DNA from: an uncultured Lachnospiraceae bacterium
GTDB lineage: Bacteria > Bacillota > Clostridia > Lachnospirales > Lachnospiraceae
Assembly: GCA_947589095.1 (NCBI GenBank)
Contig: CANQBX010000028.1
Coordinates: 1 to 44,053 of the forward strand
Length of the DNA stretch: 44,053 bases
Direction of reading: 5' to 3'
The notes beneath the pieces were generated by a model. That model had not been told where the DNA came from and made no database searches. It was given only the letters and a program-made list of their open reading frames with translations. This document shows positions 7,045 to 14,681 of this stretch, in pieces. The position numbers and the translations under genes were made by a program. Numbering within the stretch: position 1 is the first letter of the stretch; every line of letters starts with the position of its first letter.

Positions 7045-7333
7045 TCTGACACGGAAAGCGGTGAAACGGATCGGGTGCTGGTTCCGGGCGGTCGCGGACC
7101 TGTTCAGATACAGGATGTGGTTACCTCATCTATACGTTGACCTGCCCCTGGAAGAGGTGATCATCATTTCGACGGATAAGTGGTCACGGGTAGCGGACGG
7201 CTATGAACATGGTCCGGGAGAAACGGTGCATCCGAGGGCGATCCTGGTCAGGAGCCGGTGCGTCCGGTGCGGCCATGAAGAATCGTGCTGGTACCCGGAC
7301 AGGGATACTTATGAACAGATGGAAGGAGAGTAG
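7016..7333 (+). CDS. Hypothetical 105-residue protein with a cysteine cluster
   Basis: The N-terminal half is amphipathic and basic with a tryptophan-rich stretch. The C-terminal half carries RCVRCGHEESCW (about 80-92), a half zinc-knuckle-like CxxCxxxxxC pattern. The start at 7016 has AGGGGG upstream and overlaps the preceding gene. The family is unknown; metal binding is only suggested by the cysteines. Confidence 0.5.
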   Translation: MRDLILRICDLTRKAVKRIGCWFRAVADLFRYRMWLPHLYVDLPLEEVIIISTDKWSRVADGYEHGPGETVHPRAILVRSRCVRCGHEESCWYPDRDTYEQMEGE

Positions 7334-7337
7334 AGAG

Positions 7338-7469
7338 ATGGGGATCCTGGATGTTGTGCAGGTCACGTTTATCGTGCTGAAGGTGACCGGGGTGATCCAA
7401 TGGAGCTGGTGGGTGGTTTTAACGCCATTATGGATCGTTCTGATCGCCATGTTGTTAGGGGGAGAGTGA
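7338..7469 (+). CDS. Small transmembrane 'Fragile-X-F'-like phage protein
   Basis: A 43-residue protein spanning two short membrane segments with the signature VTGVIQWSWWVVL.PLW. This pattern is common in small Firmicute phage proteins annotated as transmembrane Fragile-X-F protein; the name is historical and says nothing about function. GGAGAG lies before the ATG at 7338. Confidence 0.6.
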   Translation: MGILDVVQVTFIVLKVTGVIQWSWWVVLTPLWIVLIAMLLGGE

Positions 7470-7558
7470 GAGCCTCACTCCTCTCCTAATGCAGCCGCCC
7501 AGAAGGGTGCCGGTCACAAGCCCGGAAGATGCAGAGTGGGAGAGAACCGGAAAATAAA
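7466..7558 (+). repeat. Structured leader element, copy 2
   Basis: A GA-rich hairpin (GAGTGAG with CTCACTC, about 7472-7486) is followed by the 54-nt block at 7488-7541 that matches copy 1 with three differences. The upstream hairpins of the two copies share shape but not sequence. The element precedes the AbrB-like gene at 7602. Confidence 0.65.
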
Positions 7559-7601
7559 CGGCGGAGGCTGCGGCCGATGCCGCCAGGAAAGGAGAAGCCA
7601 T

Positions 7602-7853
7602 ATGTTGTTAAGCAAGAAAATCACAAAAAGCGGGTCGGTCACACTGCCGAGGTCCATGCGCCAGGAAACAGGCATCCATCCCGGCGTCCCTGTGGACATT
7701 GAGACGCGGGACGATGGGACTGTCACAATCCGGAAGCGCGTCATGTCCTGTTTCCACTGCGGGAGTGTCGAAAGCGTGGTAAAGGTGAGCGGAATCGAGA
7801 TCTGCAGGAACTGTGCGGAGAAGATATGGGAGGCGTTCAATGGAAAACAATAA
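7602..7853 (+). CDS. AbrB/SpoVT-like regulator with a zinc-ribbon tail
   Basis: An 83-residue protein. Residues 1-45 match the AbrB/MazE swapped-hairpin DNA-binding fold (KKITKSGSVTLPRSMRQETGI). The tail has CFHC...CRNC (about 49-74), a likely zinc ribbon. The ATG at 7602 follows GAAAGGAG. It may be a transition-state-like regulator of early phage genes. The next gene starts within its 3' end. Confidence 0.7.
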   Translation: MLLSKKITKSGSVTLPRSMRQETGIHPGVPVDIETRDDGTVTIRKRVMSCFHCGSVESVVKVSGIEICRNCAEKIWEAFNGKQ

Positions 7854-8493
7854 CGAGATCAGGATGAAGGTGGACCGACTGGCGGAGCTGAACCGGCAGC
7901 TGGCAGAAGTCAAAAGAGAGGCGGACACCCTGAAAGCGTGGTTTGAGAACCGGGCCACGAATGAACTAAAGGACACCAAAAGGAAGACCATCGAATACTG
8001 GGGATCCGGAAATTCCAGGGTGGTGGTCAGCAACAGCGAGACGGTGAAGCCGGTATCCATGACGATGGTGCGCCAGCTTCTGGGCGGAGTGTTCCAGGAT
8101 TTCGTGAAGGAGGAACCGTCCTATACCATGACGGCGGCCTGCAAGCGGCTTTTTGGGTTCATGTTCCTGGGAAATTACACGGAAGGGAGCCTGGACGATA
8201 CGATTCGGGCCATCACGGGCGATGAGAAGCTTCAGAGGACGCTCAGGAAGAAGCTGAAAGGAAAGTATGAGAAGGATACGGAGACGCTTGTCAAGATGGC
8301 GGGGCTGTCCGGTGAGGAAGCCAGCGACTGGGCCTACCTGACGGCTGAGATCATCAACTGGGAGTGGATGCTCCAGATCCTGCAGGCGGCCGGCTGGGAA
8401 GGGACGCCCCAGGAGGCGGTGGACCTGCTCCGGGCCGCGGTCATCGTGGATGAGGGCATCAAGGTCACGGTTGAGTCAAAAGAGGAGGAATGA
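7840..8493 (+). CDS. Hypothetical early protein, 217 residues
   Basis: An N-terminal coiled coil (about 5-45) is followed by a basic strand-forming stretch (KDTKRKTIEYWGSGNSRVVV) and a helical acidic C-terminus. Coiled-coil layout and position between MuB and GemA genes recall Mu Gam, a DNA-end protector, but similarity is too vague to claim this. The ATG at 7840 has GGGAGGCG before it; the start overlaps the AbrB-like gene by 14 bases. Confidence 0.6.
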   Translation: MENNNEIRMKVDRLAELNRQLAEVKREADTLKAWFENRATNELKDTKRKTIEYWGSGNSRVVVSNSETVKPVSMTMVRQLLGGVFQDFVKEEPSYTMTAACKRLFGFMFLGNYTEGSLDDTIRAITGDEKLQRTLRKKLKGKYEKDTETLVKMAGLSGEEASDWAYLTAEIINWEWMLQILQAAGWEGTPQEAVDLLRAAVIVDEGIKVTVESKEEE

Positions 8494-8498
8494 TCAGG

Positions 8499-9023
8499 AT
8501 GGCAGGGCGGCAGATGCGTGGGATTGAGAGATATCAGATCCGGAAGATATACGCCATGGGAAGCGGCCTGGGGATCGTGGGCCATGGCAGGGAGGACGAA
8601 CTCCATACGCTGGTGGCCGGCATGACCGGCAGGAGCTCCATCAAGGAGCTTACATATCCGGAGGCGGCGGAGGTCATCACCAGGTTGGAGGAGCTGCAGG
8701 GCGGTGCGGCTCCGGCCCGTCCGTCCGGAAAAGGGAGACGGGAACCGGCGGAGGAGAGGCCGGGAGGTGTCACGGCCGGCCAGCAGAAAAAGATATGGGC
8801 CCTTATGTACGAACTGAAGAAGTATGACCGGACGCCGGCAGATATCCCGCTTGGGGACCGGCTCTGCGCGGTGATCAAAAAGGAACTGCATGTGGACGCC
8901 CTTGCCAGGAAGCCTTTTGTATGGCTGACATTCAAGCAGGGGAACAACCTGATCGAGATCCTGAAGGGTTATGTAAGGAACGAGGAGCGGAAGGCGGTGG
9001 ATGAGCATGGACCTGCTGAATGA
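8499..9023 (+). CDS. gemA: GemA/gp16-family protein (DUF1018)
   Basis: A 174-residue protein with the two-part layout of Mu gp16/GemA. The N-terminal half has MTGRSSIKELTYPEAAEVITRL. The C-terminal half has the motif QQKKIWALMYEL and a helical end. Mu GemA alters host gene expression and gyrase-related supercoiling; the biochemical role is unclear. ATG 8499 has better spacing from AGGAGG (10 bases) than ATG 8490 (1 base). Confidence 0.8.
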   Translation: MAGRQMRGIERYQIRKIYAMGSGLGIVGHGREDELHTLVAGMTGRSSIKELTYPEAAEVITRLEELQGGAAPARPSGKGRREPAEERPGGVTAGQQKKIWALMYELKKYDRTPADIPLGDRLCAVIKKELHVDALARKPFVWLTFKQGNNLIEILKGYVRNEERKAVDEHGPAE

Positions 9024-9333
9024 GGTACAGATCGGGGATCTGGATGACGAACAAAAGAAGATCGCCGGACTGATCGGGATGGACGCCTTCAGGAGCCTGG
9101 TCCGGGCTTTCAACGGGACTTCGATCTACATTCCGAAGATCGAGAGCCTGGAGAAGGTAATCCGGGACAGCCGGATCCGGGATGAGTTTGATGGGGGCAA
9201 TTACAGGGAGCTGGCGTTAAAATACGGATTGACAGAAACCTGGATTCGGAATATAGTTTTTGATAAGGCCAGGGAGATCAAGGCACGGCCGATAGACGGC
9301 CAGATGTCCATATTCGACCTGCCGGGCGTGTAA
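9001..9333 (+). CDS. mor: Mor-family transcription activator
   Basis: A 110-residue protein with a dimerisation-like N-terminus and a C-terminal HTH (about 66-90, NYRELALKYGLTETWIRNIV) typical of the Mor/C family. In Mu, Mor activates the middle promoter and C the late promoters. Only one member is seen here, so it may serve both. It is the last gene of the early operon and a strong terminator follows. Its start overlaps the gemA-like gene in another frame. Confidence 0.85.
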   Translation: MSMDLLNEVQIGDLDDEQKKIAGLIGMDAFRSLVRAFNGTSIYIPKIESLEKVIRDSRIRDEFDGGNYRELALKYGLTETWIRNIVFDKAREIKARPIDGQMSIFDLPGV

Positions 9334-9340
9334 GTTATCT

Positions 9341-9375
9341 TTTCAAGTAGTTTATTTGAAACTTGCCTTTATAGA
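9341..9375 (+). promoter_or_regulatory. Candidate Mor-dependent middle promoter
   Basis: The inverted repeat TTTCAA (9341-9346) with TTGAAA (9356-9361) lies just upstream of a possible -10 TATAGA (9370-9375), and there is no -35. Transcription would start inside the terminator hairpin. New transcripts would then escape termination while early read-through transcripts would stop. Confidence 0.4.
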
Positions 9376-9415
9376 GGGTATGCTTGTATTCAGAGATACG
9401 AGCATACCCTTTTTT
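9376..9415 (+). terminator. Terminator of the early operon
   Basis: A 14-bp stem (9376-9389 with 9396-9409, one G-U pair) with a 6-base loop is followed by six T. It separates the early operon from the packaging operon. Confidence 0.85.
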
Positions 9416-9429
9416 AGCGAGGTGGGACG

Positions 9430-9795
9430 ATGAACGAGTGGGTCATAACAACGGCGATCGGACTGGTGATCTCCGTGATCGGATATTTCCTGAAACGGAC
9501 GATGAGCCAGGTGGACAGGCACGAGGCGGAACTCCGCCAGGCGGCCGGAAAGGAAGAACTTCGGGAGGTCAATTCAAACCTTTCCTTGGAGATCAAGCAG
9601 ATCCGGGAGGATTACACGCCGAAGAAGGCGCATGAAAAGGATTTTGATGAGTGCCGGAAGGAGTTCAAGGAGATCCGTGCGAATTATCTCACCAAGGATG
9701 ATTTCATCCGTGAGATCAATAAGATGGACAGGAAGCTGGATCGGATGCTGGATATCATGATGGCCAGCGCCGGGAAAGGAGCGGGAGATGAATAA
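9430..9795 (+). CDS. DUF2730-like membrane-anchored coiled-coil protein (Mu gp25-like)
   Basis: A 121-residue protein with one N-terminal membrane segment (about 4-21) and a long charged coiled coil. Size and layout match Mu gp25 (DUF2730), which occupies the same place before gp26, gp27 and the terminase. The function in Mu is unknown. A GAGGTGGGA site lies before the ATG. It overlaps the next gene by 8 bases. Confidence 0.65.
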   Translation: MNEWVITTAIGLVISVIGYFLKRTMSQVDRHEAELRQAAGKEELREVNSNLSLEIKQIREDYTPKKAHEKDFDECRKEFKEIRANYLTKDDFIREINKMDRKLDRMLDIMMASAGKGAGDE

Positions 9796-10126
9796 GGAAG
9801 CAGAGAGAAGACGGTTCAGGGCAGGAGCCTTCATGGTCAATAACGGAAGGGTGCTGCTGACGATCAACCTGCTCCGTGAAAAGTACAATGCGCTGCGGAG
9901 CGTGGAAAAGGGTCTCCGGAACGAGGGGATCGAGAGGCAGGAGTTTATCGACAGCGTGAACTTCCTGGCCGAAGAGGGTTATATCAGCCTGAGGAGCATT
10001 GAAAACAGGGAGGCGGCCAGCCTTGCGGATTCCGACTACCTGACGCTGGAAGCGCGGGTCACCGGCAAAGGGATCCGGCTCCTGGGCGGCGGGATCTCCG
10101 ACAACATGGTGGACCTGGGCGACTGA
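9788..10126 (+). CDS. Mu gp26-like winged-helix protein
   Basis: A 112-residue protein with winged-helix character: helical repeats around residues 25-70, then a beta wing and a conserved-looking C-terminus TGKGIRLL. Mu gp26 has the same ArsR-like look and gene position. The role is probably structural or regulatory in packaging but is not known. GGAGCGGGAG precedes the ATG. Confidence 0.65.
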   Translation: MNKEAERRRFRAGAFMVNNGRVLLTINLLREKYNALRSVEKGLRNEGIERQEFIDSVNFLAEEGYISLRSIENREAASLADSDYLTLEARVTGKGIRLLGGGISDNMVDLGD

Positions 10127-10128
10127 TC

Positions 10129-10689
10129 ATGGATCAGGAGCGCAGGAGGAGGAGCGTCGGCAAGGTGGACCGGCTGCCGCCGGAGCTTAGGGACACCGTG
10201 GAGCAGATGCTCCTGACCGGATGCACATATAAGGAAATCGTGGCTTTCCTGAAGGAGAACGGCGAGGAGATGAGCCAGATGGCCGTCTGCACATACGCCA
10301 GGAAGTACCTGGCCACGGTGGAGATGATCAATGTGGCCCAGAGCAATTTCTCCATGCTCATGGATGAGATGAACCGGTATCCAGACCTGGATACATCCGA
10401 GGCGCTGATCCGGCTGGCAAGCCACCACGTTATGGAAGCGCTGACCAATGTGGATGGGGAACAGATGAAGGAGATCCCCATTGACAAGCTGATCCGGGAG
10501 ACGAACGGGCTGATCCGGGCAGCGGCCTACAAGAAGCGCATCGAGGTCCAGAACCGTGATAACTATGAGGCCGGCCTTGAGGCGGTCAAGAGCCTGGTGT
10601 TTGAGGCGATGGCGAAGGAGAACCCGGAGCTTTACCGCCAGGTCAGCACATATCTGAACAAGAAGAAAGACGAAGGACTGGAGGTGTAG
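10129..10689 (+). CDS. DUF3486 protein (Mu gp27, small terminase analogue)
   Basis: A 186-residue protein with an N-terminal HTH-like part beginning with a basic run and VDRLPPELRDTVEQML, typical of DUF3486. The rest is helical. In Mu-like phages it precedes the large terminase and is thought to be the small terminase. Here the NusG-like gene and its RNA lie between the two, which is unusual. The ribosome site is weak and two bases separate it from the previous stop, so it is probably translationally coupled. Confidence 0.8.
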   Translation: MDQERRRRSVGKVDRLPPELRDTVEQMLLTGCTYKEIVAFLKENGEEMSQMAVCTYARKYLATVEMINVAQSNFSMLMDEMNRYPDLDTSEALIRLASHHVMEALTNVDGEQMKEIPIDKLIRETNGLIRAAAYKKRIEVQNRDNYEAGLEAVKSLVFEAMAKENPELYRQVSTYLNKKKDEGLEV

Positions 10690-10692
10690 GGC

Positions 10693-11268
10693 GTGTGGTA
10701 CGTCATCCAGGTGATGACCGGCGAAGAGAAGAATGTCGCCGGCAAATTAAGGGATAGTGGTATCAGGGCGTCCGTTCCTGCTGAGAACCGGCCCATCCGC
10801 AGCGGCGGCGTCTGGAGGAAGAAAGAGTATATCCTGTTCACCGGGTATGTCTTCCTGGAGATGCCGTTCAATGCGGATAACTATTACAAAGTCAGGAGGA
10901 TCCCCGGGGTGATCCGGTTCCTGGGAGACAATGCAAGCCCATCGACACTTTCCTATCTGGAAGCCGAATGGATCAGGCTTCTGTCGGGAAGAAACGGGCG
11001 TCCGCTGGAGCCCACGGTGGTCCGGGAGAACGGGGACGGGAAACTGCAGATCGTGAGCGGGGTTCTTGCCAGCCTTGAGCACAACATTGTCAAATGGGAC
11101 AGGCGGAGCCGGAAGGCGGTATTTGAGATCACGGTATGCGGCGAGAAGAAGACGGCCCAGCTGGGAATCGTCCTGGAGGGCGAGGAGCTGATGACCGAAG
11201 CGGACGGGGATTGGGCCCAGGATGGAGCCCAGCCGACGCTTCAGGCGATGTTGAAAGAAGCGACATGA
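10693..11268 (+). CDS. NusG paralogue, LoaP/RfaH-like antiterminator
   Basis: A 191-residue protein. Residues 1-105 form a NusG N-terminal domain (WYVIQVMTGEE, FTGYVFLEM, YYKVRRIPGVIRFLG). The C-terminal part resembles a KOW domain (about 120-165). Host NusG starts similarly, but this copy sits inside the prophage. Specialised NusG paralogues such as LoaP and RfaH load on RNA polymerase at a signal in the nascent transcript and prevent termination downstream. The adjacent structured RNA, its terminator and the structural operon suit that role. GTG start with GGAGG about 9 bases upstream. Function inferred. Confidence 0.8.
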   Translation: MWYVIQVMTGEEKNVAGKLRDSGIRASVPAENRPIRSGGVWRKKEYILFTGYVFLEMPFNADNYYKVRRIPGVIRFLGDNASPSTLSYLEAEWIRLLSGRNGRPLEPTVVRENGDGKLQIVSGVLASLEHNIVKWDRRSRKAVFEITVCGEKKTAQLGIVLEGEELMTEADGDWAQDGAQPTLQAMLKEAT

Positions 11269-11398
11269 TGGCGCAAGGTTGATTCGTCCCGGCGCTTGAA
11301 GGGAGCGGACATAAGCGGGGAGAACCGAGCAGGAAGGAAAGACTGGTTGGGTGGCGAAGCCTAACCATCGGCCCGTTCTGCACGGTGCTCCTTTTTTA
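11269..11398 (+). ncRNA. Structured leader RNA ending in a terminator, likely antitermination target
   Basis: Directly after the NusG-like gene this 130-nt stretch has no ORF and can fold densely. A hairpin pairs TGGTTGGG (11344-11351) with CCTAACCA (11360-11367). A small hairpin is formed by CCGT/ACGG (11373-11385). A closing stem of AAGGGAGC (11299-11306) with GCTCCTTT (11387-11394) runs into six T. GAGC at 11327-11330 competes for the same GCTC, so terminator and antiterminator forms are possible. Confidence 0.65.
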
Positions 11399-11406
11399 TT
11401 GTCTGT

Positions 11407-11441
11407 AAACCCTTTTAAAACGCCCGGAAACCCTTTTAAAA
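11407..11441. repeat. Tandem AAACCCTTTTAAAA boxes 21 bp apart
   Basis: AAACCCTTTTAAAA occurs at 11407-11420 and again at 11428-11441, exactly two helical turns apart, upstream of the terminase gene. This spacing fits a dimeric activator binding on one DNA face, so this may be a late promoter. TTAAAT at about 11446-11451 could be its -10. Confidence 0.55.
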
Positions 11442-11525
11442 TCGTTTAAATGTGCGGGGGCCGGGGATTGTGCCACTACGACAAAAAGGCGTTCTGTGGC
11501 TTTTCTGGCGCGAGGAGGGAAAACG

Positions 11526-13286
11526 GTGAGAAAAGGCAGGGAGCAGAGCCTGAAAACCCTGATCGGGGCAATGGCTGAAGCCGAGAGCAAAACATATTAT
11601 GATGAGCAGGACACGGCCGCCAGCGACCTGGAGGGGCTTCTGCGGACGTTCCTTTATAAAGACGATACGCCGGAAAGGCAGCGGATCCGGACAGACTATG
11701 AAGCCGGGGCTGTGCCGCTGACGGGAAAGGACGGGATCAGGCAGCGGCTGGGCGCTATCGATATGGAATTCTTTGGCCGGGCGTATTTCCCGCATTACTT
11801 TTCCAAGCCATCCCCCCAGTTCCACAGGGAACTGGATGGGATATGGCATGAAGGGGTGCTGAAGGGAATCCAGCCGGTCACACCGGCCAGGATCCGGGAG
11901 ATCGACAGGCTGCCGGGCTGCCGGAGGGTGGTGGCGGCTCCCCGTGGACACGCCAAATCCACCAACCTGACATTTAAGGGCACGATCCATGCGGTGGCAT
12001 ACGGATACAAGCATTATCCCATCATCCTGTCGGACAGTTCCGACCAGGCGGAAGGTTTTCTTGAAAACATCCGCGTGGAATTTGAAGAGAACGAAGCGAT
12101 CCGGGAGGATTTCGGCGATCTGGTCGGAAAGGTCTGGAGAACCAACGTCATAGTGACCAGCACAAATATCAAGGTGGAGGCGATTGGCTCCGGAAAGAAG
12201 ATCCGAGGAAGGAAGCACCGGAACTGGAGGCCGGACCTGTTGGTGCTGGACGATATCGAGAATGATGAGAACGTCCGGACGCCGGAGCAGCGGAGCAAGC
12301 TGGAGAACTGGTTTTTAAAGGCCGTTTCAAAGGCGGGTGATGATTATACGGACATCGTCTATATCGGGACGCTGCTGCATTACGACAGCCTTCTCGCAAA
12401 GACGCTTCGGAATCCCGGGTACAAGGCCATAAAGTACAGGGCGGTCCTTTCTTTTTCGAAGGAAGATGGCCTGTGGAGTCAATGGGAAGACATCTTCACG
12501 GATCTTTCCAATGAGCGGCATACCGAGGACGCCAGGGCTTTCTTTGAGGAACACAGGGAGCGGATGCTGGAAGGGACAGAAGTGCTCTGGGAGGAGAAGC
12601 TCTCCTATTACGATCTGATGGTCATGAGGGTCACTGAAGGAGAAGCGGCGTTCAATTCTGAAGAACAGAATGATCCCATCAATCCGGACGACTGCATTTT
12701 CAACGAAGAATGGTTCGACTATTACAACGAGGCCGAGATCTCGTTTAGGGACAGTAGCTTCCAGTTCTTCGGGTTCGTGGATCCGTCCCTTGGCAAAACC
12801 AAGAAGAGCGATTTCTCGGCGATCATCACGCTGGCAAAGCATATGCCGACCGGATATATGTATGTCCTGGATGCCGATATCGAACGCCGGCATCCGGATA
12901 AGATCATTACGGATATCCTGGACAAGGAGAGGCTGCTGCGGCGTGAATACGGCAGGGGATATAAAAAGTTCGGCGCTGAGACCGTACAGTTCCAGTGGTT
13001 CCTGAAGGAAGAACTGGCGAAGGCTTCGGCCAGGGCGGGGCTGTACCTGCCGATAGAGGAAGTGCCGCAGACCAGCGATAAGACCATGAGGATCCAGACG
13101 ATGCAGCCGGATGTAAAAAACCATTATATCAAATTCAATAAGCGCCACAAGCTGCTGCTTGAGCAGATGTTCCATTTCCCGATGGGTGCCCACGATGACG
13201 GTCCGGACGCGCTGGAAGGATGCCGGACGATTGCCAAGAAGGGGAAACGGTTCAGGATCCTGGACAAGGGCAGCCTTGGCGTATAG
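11526..13286 (+). CDS. Large terminase subunit (Mu gp28-like)
   Basis: A 586-residue packaging motor. Walker A-type APRGHAKST at 138-146 and Walker B LLVLDDIE at 238-245 form the ATPase. The RNase H-like nuclease follows, with FVDPSLGKTKKSD near 417-429 and HDDGPDALEG near the end. It cuts and pumps phage DNA into proheads at the portal. The GTG at 11526 is preferred since GAGGAGGG precedes it; a GTG at 11496 adds ten residues. It is the first gene after the antitermination RNA. Confidence 0.93.
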   Translation: MRKGREQSLKTLIGAMAEAESKTYYDEQDTAASDLEGLLRTFLYKDDTPERQRIRTDYEAGAVPLTGKDGIRQRLGAIDMEFFGRAYFPHYFSKPSPQFHRELDGIWHEGVLKGIQPVTPARIREIDRLPGCRRVVAAPRGHAKSTNLTFKGTIHAVAYGYKHYPIILSDSSDQAEGFLENIRVEFEENEAIREDFGDLVGKVWRTNVIVTSTNIKVEAIGSGKKIRGRKHRNWRPDLLVLDDIENDENVRTPEQRSKLENWFLKAVSKAGDDYTDIVYIGTLLHYDSLLAKTLRNPGYKAIKYRAVLSFSKEDGLWSQWEDIFTDLSNERHTEDARAFFEEHRERMLEGTEVLWEEKLSYYDLMVMRVTEGEAAFNSEEQNDPINPDDCIFNEEWFDYYNEAEISFRDSSFQFFGFVDPSLGKTKKSDFSAIITLAKHMPTGYMYVLDADIERRHPDKIITDILDKERLLRREYGRGYKKFGAETVQFQWFLKEELAKASARAGLYLPIEEVPQTSDKTMRIQTMQPDVKNHYIKFNKRHKLLLEQMFHFPMGAHDDGPDALEGCRTIAKKGKRFRILDKGSLGV

Positions 13287-13304
13287 GAGAAGGAGGTGGC
13301 GGCC

Positions 13305-14681
13305 ATGCCGGTGATCTACATGGACAGGAAGTCCGTGGAGAGCCTGACCGTGCAGGATATCCGCGATATCATTGATACCAATATGGTCGGGACGAAATAC
13401 GACACGCTGCATGAATACTATGTAGGGAGACACCATATCCTGAATGAGACAAAGAGGAACAGCGCCGACCCGAACAACAGGCTGGTGGTCAATATGGCTA
13501 AGTACATAACCGACACAGCCACCGGCTATTTCCTGGGGCAGCCGATCATATATGGCAGCCAGAACGAGGAGTTTCTGAAGGCGCTGCAGGATATTTTTGA
13601 TTATAACGATGAGCAGGATCACAACATGGAACTGGCTAAGGAGTGCAGCATCTGCGGAGACTGCTTTGAAATGCTTTACCTGGATGAGGAAGGGAGGATC
13701 CGGTTCACGGAGGTGCCGTCAGGAAGCATGGTGATGATCTATGAGACGGACAGCGGCCATCAGGAGCCGGCAGCGGCCATCCGGGTGGTGTCTTCCAGGG
13801 ATAAGTATGACAACCTAATCAGGAAAGCTGAATTCTGGACGGCATCCCAGGTCCTGCGCCTCCGCTCCGTCAATCATGGGATGTTTAACCTGGAAGCCAT
13901 CGAGGAGCATTACTGGCAGGATGTACCGTTTGTGGAGTATGTGAACAACAAGGAGCGGATCGGTGATTTTGAGGGTGTTATCTCTCAGATCGACGCATAC
14001 AACAGGGTACAGAGTAACACGGCGAATTTTTTCCAGTACAACGACGACGCCATTCTAAAGGTCACCAAGCTGGGGGACGTAACCACTGACGATATCAAAG
14101 AAATGCGGGAAAAGGGAGCAATCATCCTGGAGGATGGCGGCGATGTTCAGTGGCTCCTGAAGGAAGTGAGCGATACCGGACTTGAAAATTATAAGAGCCG
14201 GCTGAAAGAAGACATCCATACCATGGCTGAAGTACCCCATCTGTGCGACGAATCCTTTGGCGGCAACCTGTCAGGCGTTGCCATCTCCTATAAGCTGTGG
14301 GGGCTTGAACAGCTCTGTTCCATGAAGGAGAGGAAATTTAAGAAGGGAATACAGCGCCGGCTCCGGCTGATCACCAACATCCTGAACATCCTGGGATCCA
14401 ATTACGATTACCGCGATATCGGCATGAAGTTCCGCAGGAACCGGCCGCAGAATGATCTGGAGACGGCGCAGATCGTAACGATGCTGGCGAATGACCTTTC
14501 CAGGGAGACCAGGCTGCAGATGCTGCCTTCTGTCGATAATGTCCAGGAGGAACTGGAACGCATCCAGAAGGAAAAGAATCAGGAGAGCGAGGATTTTGGT
14601 GTTTACCAGAAGTTTGCCGAAGCATTCCGGACTCCAGCCGATATGGAGGGGGACGTGACGGATGAGCCAGAAGGAACGTGA
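13305..14681 (+). CDS. Portal protein, SPP1 gp6-like
   Basis: A 458-residue portal of the SPP1 gp6 family: an N-terminal part with YYVGRHHIL and NRLVVNMAKYITDTATGYFLG, typical of the family, then a long helical C-terminus. It forms the ring at the head vertex through which DNA passes. AAGGAGG precedes ATG 13305; a GTG at 13296 is too close to that site. The Mu portal is of another family (DUF935), so the head module was exchanged. It overlaps the next gene by 20 bases. Confidence 0.92.
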   Translation: MPVIYMDRKSVESLTVQDIRDIIDTNMVGTKYDTLHEYYVGRHHILNETKRNSADPNNRLVVNMAKYITDTATGYFLGQPIIYGSQNEEFLKALQDIFDYNDEQDHNMELAKECSICGDCFEMLYLDEEGRIRFTEVPSGSMVMIYETDSGHQEPAAAIRVVSSRDKYDNLIRKAEFWTASQVLRLRSVNHGMFNLEAIEEHYWQDVPFVEYVNNKERIGDFEGVISQIDAYNRVQSNTANFFQYNDDAILKVTKLGDVTTDDIKEMREKGAIILEDGGDVQWLLKEVSDTGLENYKSRLKEDIHTMAEVPHLCDESFGGNLSGVAISYKLWGLEQLCSMKERKFKKGIQRRLRLITNILNILGSNYDYRDIGMKFRRNRPQNDLETAQIVTMLANDLSRETRLQMLPSVDNVQEELERIQKEKNQESEDFGVYQKFAEAFRTPADMEGDVTDEPEGT

